DNA of 64,000 nucleotides from Tsukamurella pulmonis. GTDB taxonomy: Bacteria; Actinomycetota; Actinomycetes; Mycobacteriales; Mycobacteriaceae. The notes beneath the pieces are model-generated. The model ran no database searches. It worked only from the letters and a program-made list of their open reading frames with translations, and was not told the origin of the DNA. The first letter of the stretch is position 1. Each line of letters opens with the position of its first letter. Both the position numbers and the translations under genes were made by a program. Below, piece by piece: positions 55,181 through 64,000 of this stretch. The stretch spans positions 248,001 to 312,000 of the forward strand of contig NZ_FNLF01000002.1 in the NCBI RefSeq assembly GCF_900103175.1, given 5' to 3'.

Positions 55181-56506
55181 TTACGCGGCTTGTGTGCAGG
55201 TGCACTGGCACTCGGTCAGGGTCCCGTCGGCAGCCGCAGCGTGACGCCATGCCTCATCGGGTAGGACCGCGCTATCTTCCTCCGCGGGGGCCGGTACCTG
55301 CGTGCCAGCGGGCACGACGCCGCGCCGCCATAGCAGCGGCGCGGCGATCGCACCGGCGCCGGCGATCAGCGCGAGTACCCCCCAGGCGGGTACGAGACCG
55401 AATCGCGTGGCCCCCCAACCCGCGATCGGGTAGGCGATGAGCCAAGCGAGGTGCGAGAGCGAGAACTGAGCCGCGAACACGGCAGCAACGTTCGCGGGCG
55501 CCACAGCAGCCCGCAGCACCTTTCCGGTCGGGGTGATCGCCAGCGCTGAGCCGGCACCACTGGCCAGCCAGATCACTGCGGTCACCGCCCAGCTCGGCCG
55601 GTCCACCGCAGCCATGGCAACCGCCGCGGTAGCCGCGGCGGTGAGCAGGCCGGCTCCGGTGAGCATCACGGCACGAGCGGTCACCCGGTCGAGCAGGCGA
55701 GGTACCGCCAGTGCCACAGCTAGGGTTCCACCGCCGGACGCCGCCATCATCCACGCGACATCGGACTCGGATCCGCTCAGTCGGTCACGGACGTAGTTGA
55801 CCGTGTTCACCACGACAATCGAACCGGCCGCGGCGACGGCGAAGTTGACCGCGATGACTCCCCGCAAGCTGGCGGTACTTGTGAAGATCCGCAGGCCGGC
55901 GAAGATCCGGTCCGTTGGCCGCGCGGCACCCGAGGGTTTCGCGTTGGGCACCTTGGCTTGCAGTACCAGCACCGCGGATAGGACGAACCCGATCGCGGTA
56001 CCGACGAAGAGCACATTGAACTCGATCACCAGCAACGCCAGCGCTGCCACGACCGGGCTGACCAGACTCTCCATCGTGTATGCAACTTGCGAGGCCGACA
56101 ACGCGGTGGTGTACTCGCGCTCGTCGGTGATGATGTCGGGGATCACGGCTTGGAACGTAGGCGTGAACGCGGCCGACGCCGCCTGCAGTGATCCGATGAG
56201 CACGTAGATCTGCCAGACCTCAGTGACGAACGGCAACGCCAGCACGATCGCCGCACGGAACAGGTCCAGCGCAATCAGGAACGCGCGTCGCGGCAGCCGG
56301 TCGACGTACGCCGCCGCCACCGGTGCGATAACGACATAGAGAACCATCTTGATCGTCAGCGCCGTTCCCAGGACGACCGCTGCGGACGAGCCAGCGATGT
56401 CGTAGGCGAGCAGCCCGAGGGCGACCGTCGCTAGCCCGGTGCCGAGCAGCGCAACGATCTGCGCACTGAACAACAGGCGGAAATCGCGATGAGAAAAAGG
56501 CCCCAC
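55181..56506 (-). CDS. MFS transporter (metal-island copy 2)
   Basis: A 441-residue protein with about twelve membrane segments. It shares long matching stretches with the protein at 50254-51651 (GLLAYDIAG, LGTALTIKM, FTPTFQAVIPDI). The C-terminus has Cys residues (TECQCTCTQ) instead of the His-rich tail of copy 1, perhaps giving other metal preference. GTG 56506 was chosen because GGGAG lies five bases upstream; a TTG at 56518 is also in frame. A palindrome CCAACTAGTTGG covers the region just before (56515-56526). Confidence 0.86.
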   Translation of the reverse strand: MGPFSHRDFRLLFSAQIVALLGTGLATVALGLLAYDIAGSSAAVVLGTALTIKMVLYVVIAPVAAAYVDRLPRRAFLIALDLFRAAIVLALPFVTEVWQIYVLIGSLQAASAAFTPTFQAVIPDIITDEREYTTALSASQVAYTMESLVSPVVAALALLVIEFNVLFVGTAIGFVLSAVLVLQAKVPNAKPSGAARPTDRIFAGLRIFTSTASLRGVIAVNFAVAAAGSIVVVNTVNYVRDRLSGSESDVAWMMAASGGGTLAVALAVPRLLDRVTARAVMLTGAGLLTAAATAAVAMAAVDRPSWAVTAVIWLASGAGSALAITPTGKVLRAAVAPANVAAVFAAQFSLSHLAWLIAYPIAGWGATRFGLVPAWGVLALIAGAGAIAAPLLWRRGVVPAGTQVPAPAEEDSAVLPDEAWRHAAAADGTLTECQCTCTQAA

Positions 56507-56514
56507 GATGGCTC

Positions 56515-56526
56515 CCAACTAGTTGG
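56515..56526. promoter_or_regulatory. palindrome CCAACTAGTTGG before MFS copy 2
   Basis: A perfect 12-base palindrome lies 9 bases upstream of the chosen GTG start of the MFS gene. It may be an operator. No regulator gene is directly adjacent, so the binding protein is unknown. Confidence 0.4.
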
Positions 56527-56603
56527 CGACGACGTCGATCGAACAGGGCCCGCAGCGCACGCCACCCCGGGCTCCGGAAAACCTAGTACTGCCTGAATCA
56601 GCG

Positions 56604-57422
56604 CTACTGATGGTGGTGCGCGCTCGCACCGCCAGTGACTGCACCGGTGGTGCCCCCGGTGGCAACGAGGGTGAAGTCCGCGGTCCGGACGGTGTCCTGA
56701 TGTCGGAAATCCAGGAACAGCCGGTAGGTTCCCACGGAGGGAGCGACCGCGTGGAACCGGATCCGGGGACCTGCAGGCGTCTGCGGGTCCGACGGGCTCC
56801 CCTCGGGATGGATATGCAGGTAAGCGAGGTCACCGGCCCGCAACGCCACCAGGTGGCCGTACGCAGCAAGATAGGGCTGCAGATCGGTCACCGGGACGCC
56901 ATTCCAGGTGACGACGGCCTGCAGCTCCCCGGCTTGGGCGGCAACGAGATCGCCCTCGAGCGTGACGGTGTAGTCGCCGCCGGTCCAGGCCCTTCTCAAC
57001 TCAGGCAAGGGCCGAGGATGGAACCCGCCAGGCACGAACAGGTCGGCACCGAGCGTGAGCCCGTCCGGCGCGCCCTGCGGCACGAAATCGGCCAAGACCC
57101 GCCACACTCCCGGCGTGAGCGCCAGCTGCACAGTCCAGGACCCGGCACTGTCCATCGACGGATGGACGTGGTGAAAGACGCTGGTGTCGCGGCTCACAAC
57201 GATCAAGTGCAACTGCTTGTCGTGACGTTCCTCGAAGGTGACTAGCGGCTCGCCGTCGGGCCCGAGGATCACAAAGCGAAGTTCCACGGTCCCGGCGTCG
57301 ACGATCTGGATCGCCGGTTCGAAGCGATAGCCTCGAGCGGCGACCTGCAGCCCCTGTGGCACTTCGGGCCCAACGCCGTGACCGGCGTGTCCTGTGTGAT
57401 CGGTATGCGAACCGTGCTCCAT
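56604..57422 (-). CDS. His-rich protein of the copper locus, function unknown
   Basis: A 272-residue protein, start ATG 57422 with an AAGGAG site six bases before. Both ends are His-rich (MEHGSHTDHTGHAGHG and ASAHHHQ), likely binding metal. Inside are HKQLHLIVVSRD, FHHVHPSMD and AYLHIHPEG, patterns found in proteins of copper-resistance clusters. No signal peptide is seen. It lies 52 bp before csoR on the other side of transcription order (downstream of csoR). The exact role is unknown. Confidence 0.7.
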   Translation of the reverse strand: MEHGSHTDHTGHAGHGVGPEVPQGLQVAARGYRFEPAIQIVDAGTVELRFVILGPDGEPLVTFEERHDKQLHLIVVSRDTSVFHHVHPSMDSAGSWTVQLALTPGVWRVLADFVPQGAPDGLTLGADLFVPGGFHPRPLPELRRAWTGGDYTVTLEGDLVAAQAGELQAVVTWNGVPVTDLQPYLAAYGHLVALRAGDLAYLHIHPEGSPSDPQTPAGPRIRFHAVAPSVGTYRLFLDFRHQDTVRTADFTLVATGGTTGAVTGGASAHHHQ

Positions 57423-57474
57423 AACGTGCTCCTTCGCGGAAACGACAGCCACCGGGACGACACCCCGGGTGGAC

Positions 57475-57810
57475 TCATGATCGGACGAGACGGGTGATCG
57501 CGGCAGTCGCTTCGTTCAGCTTGGTGTCGAGTTCCTGCTGGTCTGAGCGGGCGGCCTGGACGACGCAGTGCCGCATGTGGTCATCCAGCAACGCCAAGGC
57601 GAGCCCTTGCAGGGCGCTCGTCGCGGCACTGATCTGGGTCAGGATGTCGATGCAATACTGGTCCTCATCGATCATCCGCTCAATGCCACGCACCTGTCCC
57701 TCGATCCGCTTCGCCCGCATCAGATAGCGCGACTTATCGGTCAAATACCCGTGCTGCGCCGCACAGCACTCGGCCCGCTCGACCGCAACCGCGGGGATAT
57801 CGGTGCTCAC
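57475..57810 (-). CDS. csoR: copper-sensing repressor CsoR
   Basis: A 111-residue helical repressor. The Cu(I) ligands Cys-His-Cys are visible in EDQYCIDIL and DDHMRHCVV. The Arg/Lys-rich DNA-binding surface includes LMRAKRIEGQVRGIERMI. GTG 57810 overlaps the stop of the YHS gene upstream, so both are one operon. It should bind the three G-tract dyads at 58162-58307 and release on Cu(I). Confidence 0.92.
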   Translation of the reverse strand: MSTDIPAVAVERAECCAAQHGYLTDKSRYLMRAKRIEGQVRGIERMIDEDQYCIDILTQISAATSALQGLALALLDDHMRHCVVQAARSDQQELDTKLNEATAAITRLVRS

Positions 57811-58082
57811 GCCGAGGCCGCCGTAACGTACTTGTGTGGGTCGGCGTCGAACCGAGGCCCGCACCCGGCGCAGCACAGGTAGTACCGCGTGCCCTCGAAG
57901 TCGCGGTAGAGGCCCTTGCTGACAGCGGCAGACTTGTCCACCACCGTGCCGGTCATGACGGGGCACTCCGCCGTGTCGGTACCGCCTGTGCCCGCCTGCC
58001 GGGCGCTGCGGGTCAGCTCGAGCGACTGCTCGCCGGGGCCGGTGTGCCCACAGCAAGACTGTCGGTGTGCATTGTCGGTCAT
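57807..58082 (-). CDS. YHS-domain metal-binding protein
   Basis: A 91-residue protein with a His/Cys-rich start (HRQSCCGHTG). The YHS domain has AECPVMTG, FEGTRYYLCCAGCGPRF and DPHKYV. Such domains bind copper or other soft metals and often accompany copper ATPases. It is the first gene of the minus-strand operon with csoR, and a CsoR-type dyad lies upstream. Confidence 0.85.
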   Translation of the reverse strand: MTDNAHRQSCCGHTGPGEQSLELTRSARQAGTGGTDTAECPVMTGTVVDKSAAVSKGLYRDFEGTRYYLCCAGCGPRFDADPHKYVTAASA

Positions 58083-58161
58083 CGTCGAACTCCTTCATCT
58101 CAGGCCCCCCGACCGTCTCACATTCACCTGAACGGGTACCCCAGCCGGGTACCCCGAATAT

Positions 58162-58178
58162 ATACCCCGGCGGGGTAT
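58162..58178. promoter_or_regulatory. CsoR operator (csoR side)
   Basis: A perfect dyad ATACCCC-GGC-GGGGTAT lies 79 bp upstream of the YHS gene. G-tract dyads with TA-rich arms are the usual CsoR binding sites. Confidence 0.75.
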
Positions 58179-58251
58179 TGACCGCAAGGGTTGCTCGGGA
58201 TCGGCCGCGCGACCACCGCTCCGGCGCACTCGCCGCGACAGGAGGGCCTAG

Positions 58252-58307
58252 ACATACCCGCCTGGGGTATGTTAAGCATGATTTGGAGATACCCACAGGG
58301 GGTATCT
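58252..58307. promoter_or_regulatory. two CsoR operators (copZ-copA side)
   Basis: Two dyads, 58252-58272 (ACATACCC...GGGTATGT) and 58287-58307 (AGATACCC...GGGTATCT), lie just before copZ (start 58328). The double site should give tight control of copZ-copA by CsoR. Confidence 0.78.
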
Positions 58308-58327
58308 GAACTGGGTAGGAGAAGGCG

Positions 58328-58540
58328 ATGACGACCAGCGAATACCAGGTGACAGGCATGACCTGCGGCCACTGCGAAATGTCCATCCGCGAGGAGGTCA
58401 GCCTTATCCCCGGTGTCGAGTCCATCGAGGTCAGCGCGCAGACGGGTCGGCTGCGTGTCACGGGAGCGCAGCAGGTGACCGACGAGCGGGTTCTCGCCGC
58501 GGTGGAAGAGGCTGGCTACTCGGCAGTGCGCAATCCATGA
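58328..58540 (+). CDS. copZ: copper chaperone (HMA domain)
   Basis: A 70-residue protein forming one HMA domain. The Cu(I)-binding motif is GMTCGHCEMSI (CxxC, residues 13-16). It passes Cu(I) to CopA (family knowledge). An AGGAGAAGG site precedes it, and two CsoR operators are upstream. The stop overlaps the next small gene (ATGA). Confidence 0.93.
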   Translation: MTTSEYQVTGMTCGHCEMSIREEVSLIPGVESIEVSAQTGRLRVTGAQQVTDERVLAAVEEAGYSAVRNP

Positions 58541-58728
58541 GTGCCATGCGCAGGCTGATCGTCTACGTGGTTGCGGTGACCGGTGTCTTCGCCAGCGCGT
58601 ATGTGATCGGTGGGGTGGCAGTACCCGACTCGGCGGTCGCGCGGTGGGAGCACCGTGCCCCCGGTGGATCGCCCGCCGTGCCGGCGAGTGAACCGGGCGC
58701 CCCGCACGGTGGCGGCCACCAGCAGTGA
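58537..58728 (+). CDS. small membrane-anchored protein of the cop operon
   Basis: A 63-residue protein: one N-terminal membrane helix or signal (LIVYVVAVTGVFASAYVIGGVAV) and a short Pro/Gly/His tail ending GGGHQQ. It is coupled to copZ and precedes copA by 60 bp. Its function is unknown; periplasmic metal binding by the tail is a guess. Confidence 0.65.
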   Translation: MSAMRRLIVYVVAVTGVFASAYVIGGVAVPDSAVARWEHRAPGGSPAVPASEPGAPHGGGHQQ

Positions 58729-58788
58729 CGCAATGAAGCAGCGCGGGCCACAGGCCTGGCGATAGACCGCAAGTACGGATCGAGGAAA

Positions 58789-61059
58789 ATGATGAGTGTG
58801 TCAGCGCCGTCGGGCGGCCGTAGTGTCGAGCTGGACATCGGCGGGATGACGTGCGCCTCGTGCGCGAACCGGATCGAGCGCAAACTCAACGGGCTCGATG
58901 GGGTCGAGGCCACGGTGAACTACGCCACGGAGAAGGCGAAGGTGCACGTCCCCGAGGGTTTCGATGCGCAGGCGCTGATCGACGAGGTGGCAAAGACCGG
59001 CTACTCGGCGACTCTCCCGCGGTCCTCGACGCCGGGGGCTGGAGGACCTGGTGCTGGGGTTGCCGGCGAGGACATGGACCCGGAGCTGACGTCCCTGAGG
59101 CAGCGGCTGATCGGCTCGGCTGTGCTGGCGGTGCCGGTAGTCGCGATGGCGATGGCACCGGCCCTACAGTTCACCTATTGGCAGTGGGCATCGCTCACGC
59201 TCGCTGCGCCAGTGATCGTCTGGGGTGCCTATCCGTTCCATCGGGCGGCGTGGATGAACCTCAAACACGGAACCGCCACCATGGACACCCTCATCTCGAT
59301 GGGCACCCTAACAGCGTTCCTGTGGTCGCTGTACGCGTTGTTCCTCGGCACCGCCGGCACGCCCGGGATGACACACGGGTTCGAGTTCTCGATCGCTCCG
59401 TCGGACGGAGCAGGCAACATCTACCTCGAGGTCGGCGCAGGGGTCACGGTGTTCGTGCTCGCCGGCCGCTACTTCGAGAAGAGGTCCAAGCGGCAGGCCG
59501 GAGCAGCATTGCGCGCGCTCCTCGAGCTCGGCGTCAAGGACGTGGCAGTGCTGCGTGACGGCGCGGAGGTTCGGATCCCGGTCGCCGAGCTGGCCGTCGG
59601 CGACACCTTCGTGGTCCGACCGGGGGAGAAGGTCGCCACCGACGGGGTGGTCACGTCCGGATCCTCGGCCATCGATGCGTCGATGCTGACCGGCGAGTCC
59701 GTCCCGGTCGAGGTCTCCGTTGGGGACACGGTGACCGGAGCGACGGTCAATTCCGGAGGACGGCTTGAGGTGCGCGCCACCCGGGTCGGAGCGGATACGC
59801 AGCTCGCGCAGATGGCCAAGCTCGTCGAGGACGCGCAGACGGGGAAGGCCGAGGTGCAACGGCTCGCGGACCGGATCTCGGGTGTGTTCGTGCCGATCGT
59901 CATCGCGATCGCGTTCGCCACCCTCGGCGCGTGGCTCGGTGCTGGCTTCCCCGTCGCGGCCGCGTTCACTGCCGCGGTCGCCGTGCTCGTGATCGCCTGC
60001 CCGTGTGCACTCGGACTGGCCACGCCGACAGCGCTTCTCGTGGGAACGGGTCGTGGAGCCCAGATGGGTGTACTGATCAAGGGCCCGGAAGTGCTCGAGT
60101 CCACCCGCAAAGTCGACACCATCGTGCTCGACAAGACCGGAACGGTCACGACCGGCAAGATGACGCTGGCCGAGGTGATTGCAGAGGACGGCACCGACTC
60201 TGACGAACTGCTACGGCTAGCCGGCGCGCTGGAGAACGCCTCCGAGCATCCGATCGCCCAGGCCATTGCCGCCGCGGCTCGCGACAGTGGCGGAGAACTG
60301 CCCACACCGGAAGGTTTCGCCAACGTCGAAGGGCAAGGGGTGCAGGGCGTGGTCGACGGGCATGCCGTGATCGTGGGCCGCGAGAGTTTCCTGGCCGACT
60401 GGGCACTCGAACTCTCCCCTCGGACGGCGGCCGTGAAACGGGACGCCGAAGCGGACGGCAAGACCGTCGTGGCGGTCGGGTGGGACGGCCAGGCGACGGG
60501 CATCCTCGTTGTCGCTGACGCGGTCAAGCCGACCAGCGCCCAGGCGATCAGCGAACTGCGGGCCCTGGGACTGAAGCCGGTGCTGCTCACCGGTGACAAC
60601 GCCGCCGTCGCACAACGAATCGCGGCCGAAGTCGGCATCGACGAGGTCATCTCCGAGGTGATGCCGCAGGACAAGGTGTCGGTGGTCAAGCGCCTGCAGG
60701 ATCAGGGCAAGGTCGTCGCCATGGTCGGCGACGGCGTCAACGACGCACCCGCGCTGGCCCAGGCCGACCTGGGCCTGGCAATGGGAACTGGCACCGACGT
60801 CGCGATCGAAGCCTCCGACATCACCCTGGTACGCGGAGACCTGCGCAGCGCCGTTGACGCGATCAGGCTCTCTCGCAAAACGCTGAGCACGATCAAGACG
60901 AACCTGTTCTGGGCATTCGCCTACAACACCGCTGCGATACCGGTCGCTGCGGCGGGCATGCTCAACCCGATGCTGGCCGGCGCCGCGATGGCCTTCTCCA
61001 GCGTCTTCGTCGTCGGCAACAGCCTGCGGCTGCGTGGCTTCACCAGCGTCGCCAGCTAA
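58789..61059 (+). CDS. copA: Cu(I)-exporting P1B-1 ATPase
   Basis: A 756-residue pump. An N-terminal HMA domain has [15 protein letters not shown]. The actuator is [10 protein letters not shown], the helix-6 CPC motif is [10 protein letters not shown], the phosphorylation site is DKTGTVTTG, and the ATP-binding His is in SEHPIAQAI. Later motifs are [10 protein letters not shown] and the helix 7/8 signatures FAYNTAAIP and [15 protein letters not shown], typical of Cu(I) pumps. It is intact, unlike the Co/Ni ATPase of the same island. Either of two adjacent ATG codons may be used. Confidence 0.96.
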   Translation: MMSVSAPSGGRSVELDIGGMTCASCANRIERKLNGLDGVEATVNYATEKAKVHVPEGFDAQALIDEVAKTGYSATLPRSSTPGAGGPGAGVAGEDMDPELTSLRQRLIGSAVLAVPVVAMAMAPALQFTYWQWASLTLAAPVIVWGAYPFHRAAWMNLKHGTATMDTLISMGTLTAFLWSLYALFLGTAGTPGMTHGFEFSIAPSDGAGNIYLEVGAGVTVFVLAGRYFEKRSKRQAGAALRALLELGVKDVAVLRDGAEVRIPVAELAVGDTFVVRPGEKVATDGVVTSGSSAIDASMLTGESVPVEVSVGDTVTGATVNSGGRLEVRATRVGADTQLAQMAKLVEDAQTGKAEVQRLADRISGVFVPIVIAIAFATLGAWLGAGFPVAAAFTAAVAVLVIACPCALGLATPTALLVGTGRGAQMGVLIKGPEVLESTRKVDTIVLDKTGTVTTGKMTLAEVIAEDGTDSDELLRLAGALENASEHPIAQAIAAAARDSGGELPTPEGFANVEGQGVQGVVDGHAVIVGRESFLADWALELSPRTAAVKRDAEADGKTVVAVGWDGQATGILVVADAVKPTSAQAISELRALGLKPVLLTGDNAAVAQRIAAEVGIDEVISEVMPQDKVSVVKRLQDQGKVVAMVGDGVNDAPALAQADLGLAMGTGTDVAIEASDITLVRGDLRSAVDAIRLSRKTLSTIKTNLFWAFAYNTAAIPVAAAGMLNPMLAGAAMAFSSVFVVGNSLRLRGFTSVAS

Positions 61060-61142
61060 CGCCGCCCCGGCCCCAGCCCTCCACCGCGGAGGGTCGGGGC
61101 CCTGGGTAGCGGAACACCGCAGCACAGACGCTGGACAGCAGG

Positions 61143-62447
61143 TCACCGACGATCCCTTCCCGCCTCAACGGCCACGTCCGCCTCGCGGGCCGCGGCCTCG
61201 GGCCCACTCAGCGCGCCGGCTCGATAGAGCGCCCGCAGCGCGAGTGCCGCGCCGGAACCGACGATGATGAGCACGAGCCAGATCAGCGCCGGGAACCCGA
61301 GCCGGTTCCCCAATGACATGAGCGCCCCGGTGCCGAGGTTGCCGGCCAGGATCCCCACGCCGACCACCGTGTTGTAGAGCCCGTAGTGGGTAGCGACGAG
61401 TCGATTGCCGGAGAGGCTGACGACGGTGTCCATCTCGAAGGGGAAGACGGTCGCCGTGGCTATCGCCAGGCCCGCTGCCGCCAGCAACAGCGCCGCGATC
61501 GCGGCGGCCTGCCCGGCCAGCGCCGTGGTCGGCACGGCTACGAGCGGCACGAACGCAGCTGTCATCAGCGCCATCCCGATGCCAAGGCTACGGGTGGGCC
61601 CGAACCTGCTGCGGAACAGCGCGGTGATCCGCAGCTGCCCGGCCACGGCAATCACACCGGTGACCACGAACACGGCTGCGACCAGGTACGACGAGGCCTG
61701 CTCGCTGCCTGTGATCGACGCCGCGTGCAGTGGCAGCGCGAGATAGACCTGGAAGGAGAGCACGTACGAGCCGATCATCGCGCAGGAGAACAGGACGAAC
61801 GGGCGGTTGCCGGCCACAATCCGCCAGTCAGCGAGGACCGACTGCCGTGGGCCGGCTAGGTCCGTGCGATCGCGTCGGTCGCGCGGCAGCGCGAGGATCT
61901 GTGCGATGGTCAGCACGCCGAACACTCCGGCGGCGACCGCCGATGTCGCCTGGAAGTCGAAGGCCATCAGTGCCACCCCGACCAGCGGGCCGATGAGGAT
62001 GCCGCCCTGGTAGAAGATGTTGAAGATGGCGAATGCCTCGATCCGCCGGTCGCCGGCGTCGGCGGCGAGGTACGCGCGCACGGCTGGGTTGAACAACGCC
62101 CCGGCGAACCCAGTAGCTGCGGATGCGATGAGTAGTGCGGGTAGCGAGTCCACCGTCGCCAGCAAGGCGAATCCGATGGTCCGCAGTAGACACCCAGCGA
62201 CGATAAGGGGCTTGAACCCCAGACGGTCGGCGAGGGTGCCGCCGATGAGGAACATGCCCTGCTGGGAGAAGTTGCGAATCCCCATGACGAGCCCGATGGC
62301 CCAGCCTGCGAGCCCGACGGGGCCTGCGAGGTACCCGGCGAGGTAGGGCATGAGCATGTAGAAGCCCAGGTTGATGGTGAACTGATTGACCATCAACACC
62401 TGGCTGGGCCGGTCGAACGTTCGGAACGTGGCGAGCGGCCCCCTCAT
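61143..62447 (-). CDS. MFS transporter paired with cysK2-like gene
   Basis: A 434-residue protein with twelve predicted membrane helices. The loop 2-3 motif is [17 protein letters not shown]. Its start overlaps the stop of the cysK2-like gene (4 bp). The order synthase-MFS matches M. tuberculosis cysK2-Rv0849 in the copper-induced RicR regulon. It could export a thiol compound or copper complex; the substrate is unknown. Confidence 0.85.
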   Translation of the reverse strand: MRGPLATFRTFDRPSQVLMVNQFTINLGFYMLMPYLAGYLAGPVGLAGWAIGLVMGIRNFSQQGMFLIGGTLADRLGFKPLIVAGCLLRTIGFALLATVDSLPALLIASAATGFAGALFNPAVRAYLAADAGDRRIEAFAIFNIFYQGGILIGPLVGVALMAFDFQATSAVAAGVFGVLTIAQILALPRDRRDRTDLAGPRQSVLADWRIVAGNRPFVLFSCAMIGSYVLSFQVYLALPLHAASITGSEQASSYLVAAVFVVTGVIAVAGQLRITALFRSRFGPTRSLGIGMALMTAAFVPLVAVPTTALAGQAAAIAALLLAAAGLAIATATVFPFEMDTVVSLSGNRLVATHYGLYNTVVGVGILAGNLGTGALMSLGNRLGFPALIWLVLIIVGSGAALALRALYRAGALSGPEAAAREADVAVEAGRDRR

Positions 62448-63586
62448 ACGATGGTCAGCGGGTTGCAGACAGCGGTGGTGCGGGACCAGCGGTGCACGAC
62501 AGTGGAGGTCGGGTCGGAGATGGTGATCGGCGCCGACGGCGGCGCCACGGTCGGATTGATGTCGTTGGCGTTGCAGAACTCGTCGCTGTAGACCGTTCCG
62601 TAATAGCGCTGGGGGCCGTCGGGGAAGATCGCGGCGACGACCGTGTCAGGCGAGCGAGTGCCGGCGATCCATCCGGCCACTTGGGCGACGGCACCGACGC
62701 TCCAGCCGCCGGTGGCATAGTGCGTCGCGGCAAGAGTCCGGCACGCCCACACCGATTCCGCGGGCGCCACCCAGTGCACCTCGGAGAACGCCGAGTAGTC
62801 GACGTTCTCCGGGTATATGCTCGAGCCCAGGCCTCGCATGAGCCGCTTGCGCGCGGGCTGCCCGAAGATCGTCGACCCGACGGTGTCGACCCCGATGAGC
62901 TGTAGGTCTGGCAGGAACTGCCTCAGGGTGCGGCTGACCCCAGCTGAATGTCCACCGGTGCCGACCGAACAGACCAGTACGTCGATGTGCCCGAGTTGGG
63001 TCAATAGCTCGAGTGCCAGCGGCTGGTACGCGCTGACGTTATCCGGGTTGGTGTACTGATCCGGGCACCAGGCAGTCGGGTCCGAAGCCAGGTGCTCACA
63101 GACTCGGTCTCGGCGCGCTTGCTGCCAACCTCCGGTCGGATGAGGTTCGGTCACCAAGTCGACCTCGGCGCCGTACGCGGCGAGCATCTGGGTCAGGATC
63201 GGCTCCAGCCCAGGGTCGGTCACCAGCGTCACCGGATGACCGTGCACGATGCCCGCCAAAGCCAGCCCCAGCCCGAGAGTCCCGCTGGTCGACTCCACGA
63301 TCCGTGCGCCCGGGGAGAGATCCCCCCGCGCCTTCGCGCGTTCGATCATATGTAGGGCCGGCCGGTCCTTCATTCCTCCGGGATTGAACCCCTCGAGTTT
63401 GGCCCAGAACCCGTGCCCGGCCGGCGCGAACGGTTCGGCGATCCGCATCACCGGAGTGTTGCCGACCAGGGCCGCCGGGCGCTCCGAGACAGGTCCGATG
63501 TCGACGAGTGACCGGGCGGGCAACGGCGGGTGCAGCAATGACAGTGGGGGGCGAGAATCAGGAACCGTGGTCACTTCGGTGCTCAC
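62444..63586 (-). CDS. cysK2: CysK2-like PLP-dependent cysteine synthase family enzyme
   Basis: A 380-residue fold-type II PLP enzyme. The PLP Lys is in [10 protein letters not shown] (about residue 73). The phosphate/substrate loops are changed from usual Cys[10 protein letters not shown] instead of TSGNTG, and GTGGHSAG. This fits the CysK2 type (S-sulfocysteine synthase in M. tuberculosis) better than housekeeping CysK. GTG 63586 was chosen (VSTEVTT). It is coupled to the MFS gene. The place beside copA suggests a role in copper stress through sulfur metabolism. Confidence 0.78.
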   Translation of the reverse strand: MSTEVTTVPDSRPPLSLLHPPLPARSLVDIGPVSERPAALVGNTPVMRIAEPFAPAGHGFWAKLEGFNPGGMKDRPALHMIERAKARGDLSPGARIVESTSGTLGLGLALAGIVHGHPVTLVTDPGLEPILTQMLAAYGAEVDLVTEPHPTGGWQQARRDRVCEHLASDPTAWCPDQYTNPDNVSAYQPLALELLTQLGHIDVLVCSVGTGGHSAGVSRTLRQFLPDLQLIGVDTVGSTIFGQPARKRLMRGLGSSIYPENVDYSAFSEVHWVAPAESVWACRTLAATHYATGGWSVGAVAQVAGWIAGTRSPDTVVAAIFPDGPQRYYGTVYSDEFCNANDINPTVAPPSAPITISDPTSTVVHRWSRTTAVCNPLTIV

Positions 63587-63745
63587 GTGCTGGGGTCCTT
63601 TCGGAAGCGGAAAAGGGCGGCACAGGTGTGTGGCACGCCACCCGCCGCGACGGTCTTGCAGGACCAGGACGGTCAGCGTGAGTCGGCAGATGGCGTGCCC
63701 GTGGCCCGCCGGGTGAAGACGTGCCACCGGTGATCAGTCCGGTGA

Positions 63746-63754
63746 GGGGTATCT
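63746..63754. promoter_or_regulatory. GGGGTATCT half-site upstream of cysK2-like gene
   Basis: This word equals the right arm of the CsoR site at 58287-58307. It is flanked by GATCAG (63732-63737) and CTGATC (63752-63757). It may link the cysK2-MFS operon to the copper regulon. The 63587-63872 gap otherwise shows no gene. Confidence 0.35.
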
Positions 63755-63872
63755 GATCGCCCTCGACTGTGCGTGCCCTAACCAGGCCGTTATGTGTGCT
63801 CAAGATCAAGATTTGCTCAAGAACCGCGCCTCGGGTCGATCCTGGGCATACGGTCAGGCCACGATGGGAGGC

Positions 63873-64000
63873 ATGGATGCGATTGTTGCCGAGCCCAAGC
63901 CGACGGCGGTGACCGAACCGCGGCCGAAGCTGGGCCTGCGCGCGATGGTTGTCGAGGACGAGCCGGACCTCGCCGAGGTCATCGCCGACTACCTTCAGCG
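63873..64000 (+). CDS. response regulator, N-terminal part (partial)
   Basis: Only the first 42 codons are in the window. After a Pro-rich lead of about 20 residues comes the start of a receiver domain (RAMVVEDEPDLAEVIADYL) with the acidic pair ED. OmpR-type regulators with this beginning are common in actinobacterial metal islands (for example copper-sensing pairs). ATG 63873 or the in-frame ATG 63864 may be the start. Confidence 0.75.
   Translation, partial: MDAIVAEPKPTAVTEPRPKLGLRAMVVEDEPDLAEVIADYLQ

Noticed and set aside
54705-55250. Longer start for the unknown protein (from 55250)
   Set aside because: The added region is Arg/Ser-rich and overlaps the promoter area; ATG 55037 begins the acidic, helical part.
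34000-64000. Search for the other end of the Tn7-like element
   Set aside because: No second set of TCCCA-N-TGGCGGA repeats ending in ACA was seen by eye; single GTGGCGG words elsewhere lie in coding sequence without the rest of the unit.
1-64000. CRISPR arrays or tRNA/rRNA genes
   Set aside because: No regularly spaced repeats and no cloverleaf-like or rRNA-like sequence were recognised, so the transposon does not look like a CRISPR-associated type.

Overview
The window comes from a high-GC actinobacterium of the mycolic-acid-containing group (a Tsukamurella, Gordonia, Rhodococcus or Mycobacterium relative; genus not certain). The evidence is a complete yrbE-mce operon with an Mce-associated protein, paired DUF2236/MpaB-type proteins, a tandem-TetR regulator resembling Mce3R, and the mycobacterial gene order rpsF-ssb-rpsR-rplI-dnaB.

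Left part, about 1-26,990, is chromosomal core. It holds a NarL-type two-component system (response regulator cut by the left edge), two membrane proteins and a small secreted protein. A fatty-acid beta-oxidation pair (fadA, fadB) diverges from an acyl-CoA synthetase. Next come an SMI1-type protein, two DUF2236 proteins either side of the tandem-TetR regulator, and an mce operon on the minus strand (yrbEA-yrbEB-mceABCDEF-mas plus two tiny membrane proteins). mceF is frameshifted. Divergently, rpsF-ssb-rpsR-rplI leads to dnaB, which is preceded by a cluster of DnaA-box-like TCCACA motifs.

At 26,992, seven bases after the dnaB stop codon, a Tn7-like transposon begins with a TGT end and three TnsB-type repeats. 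Its tnsA-tnsB-tnsC-tniQ genes overlap by 4 bp and are visibly lower in GC than their neighbours. The long TniQ/TnsD-like protein ends in a LysR-type helix-turn-helix. After it come a zinc-site protein resembling tRNA-guanine transglycosylase and a two-gene unit with a tandem AbrB-fold protein. No matching right end was found, so the element probably extends beyond the window.

Right part, about 36,280-63,870, is a multi-metal resistance island, inferred to be transposon cargo. It contains an arsR-cadI/arsI pair; a mer operon (merR, merA, merB and a membrane-protein gene split by a 3,003-bp IS21-family element); and an ars operon (arsR, acr3, two arsC-type genes, a flavoprotein and an arsN-like acetyltransferase). 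It continues with an ArsR-regulated MFS exporter, an NmtR-like sensor with a P1B-4 (Co/Ni-type) ATPase that is frameshifted, a second copy of the MFS exporter, and a copper locus (His-rich protein, csoR, YHS protein, copZ, copA, a CysK2-like synthase and an MFS transporter). Operator-like dyads sit at most of the sensor promoters. The window ends inside another response regulator gene.
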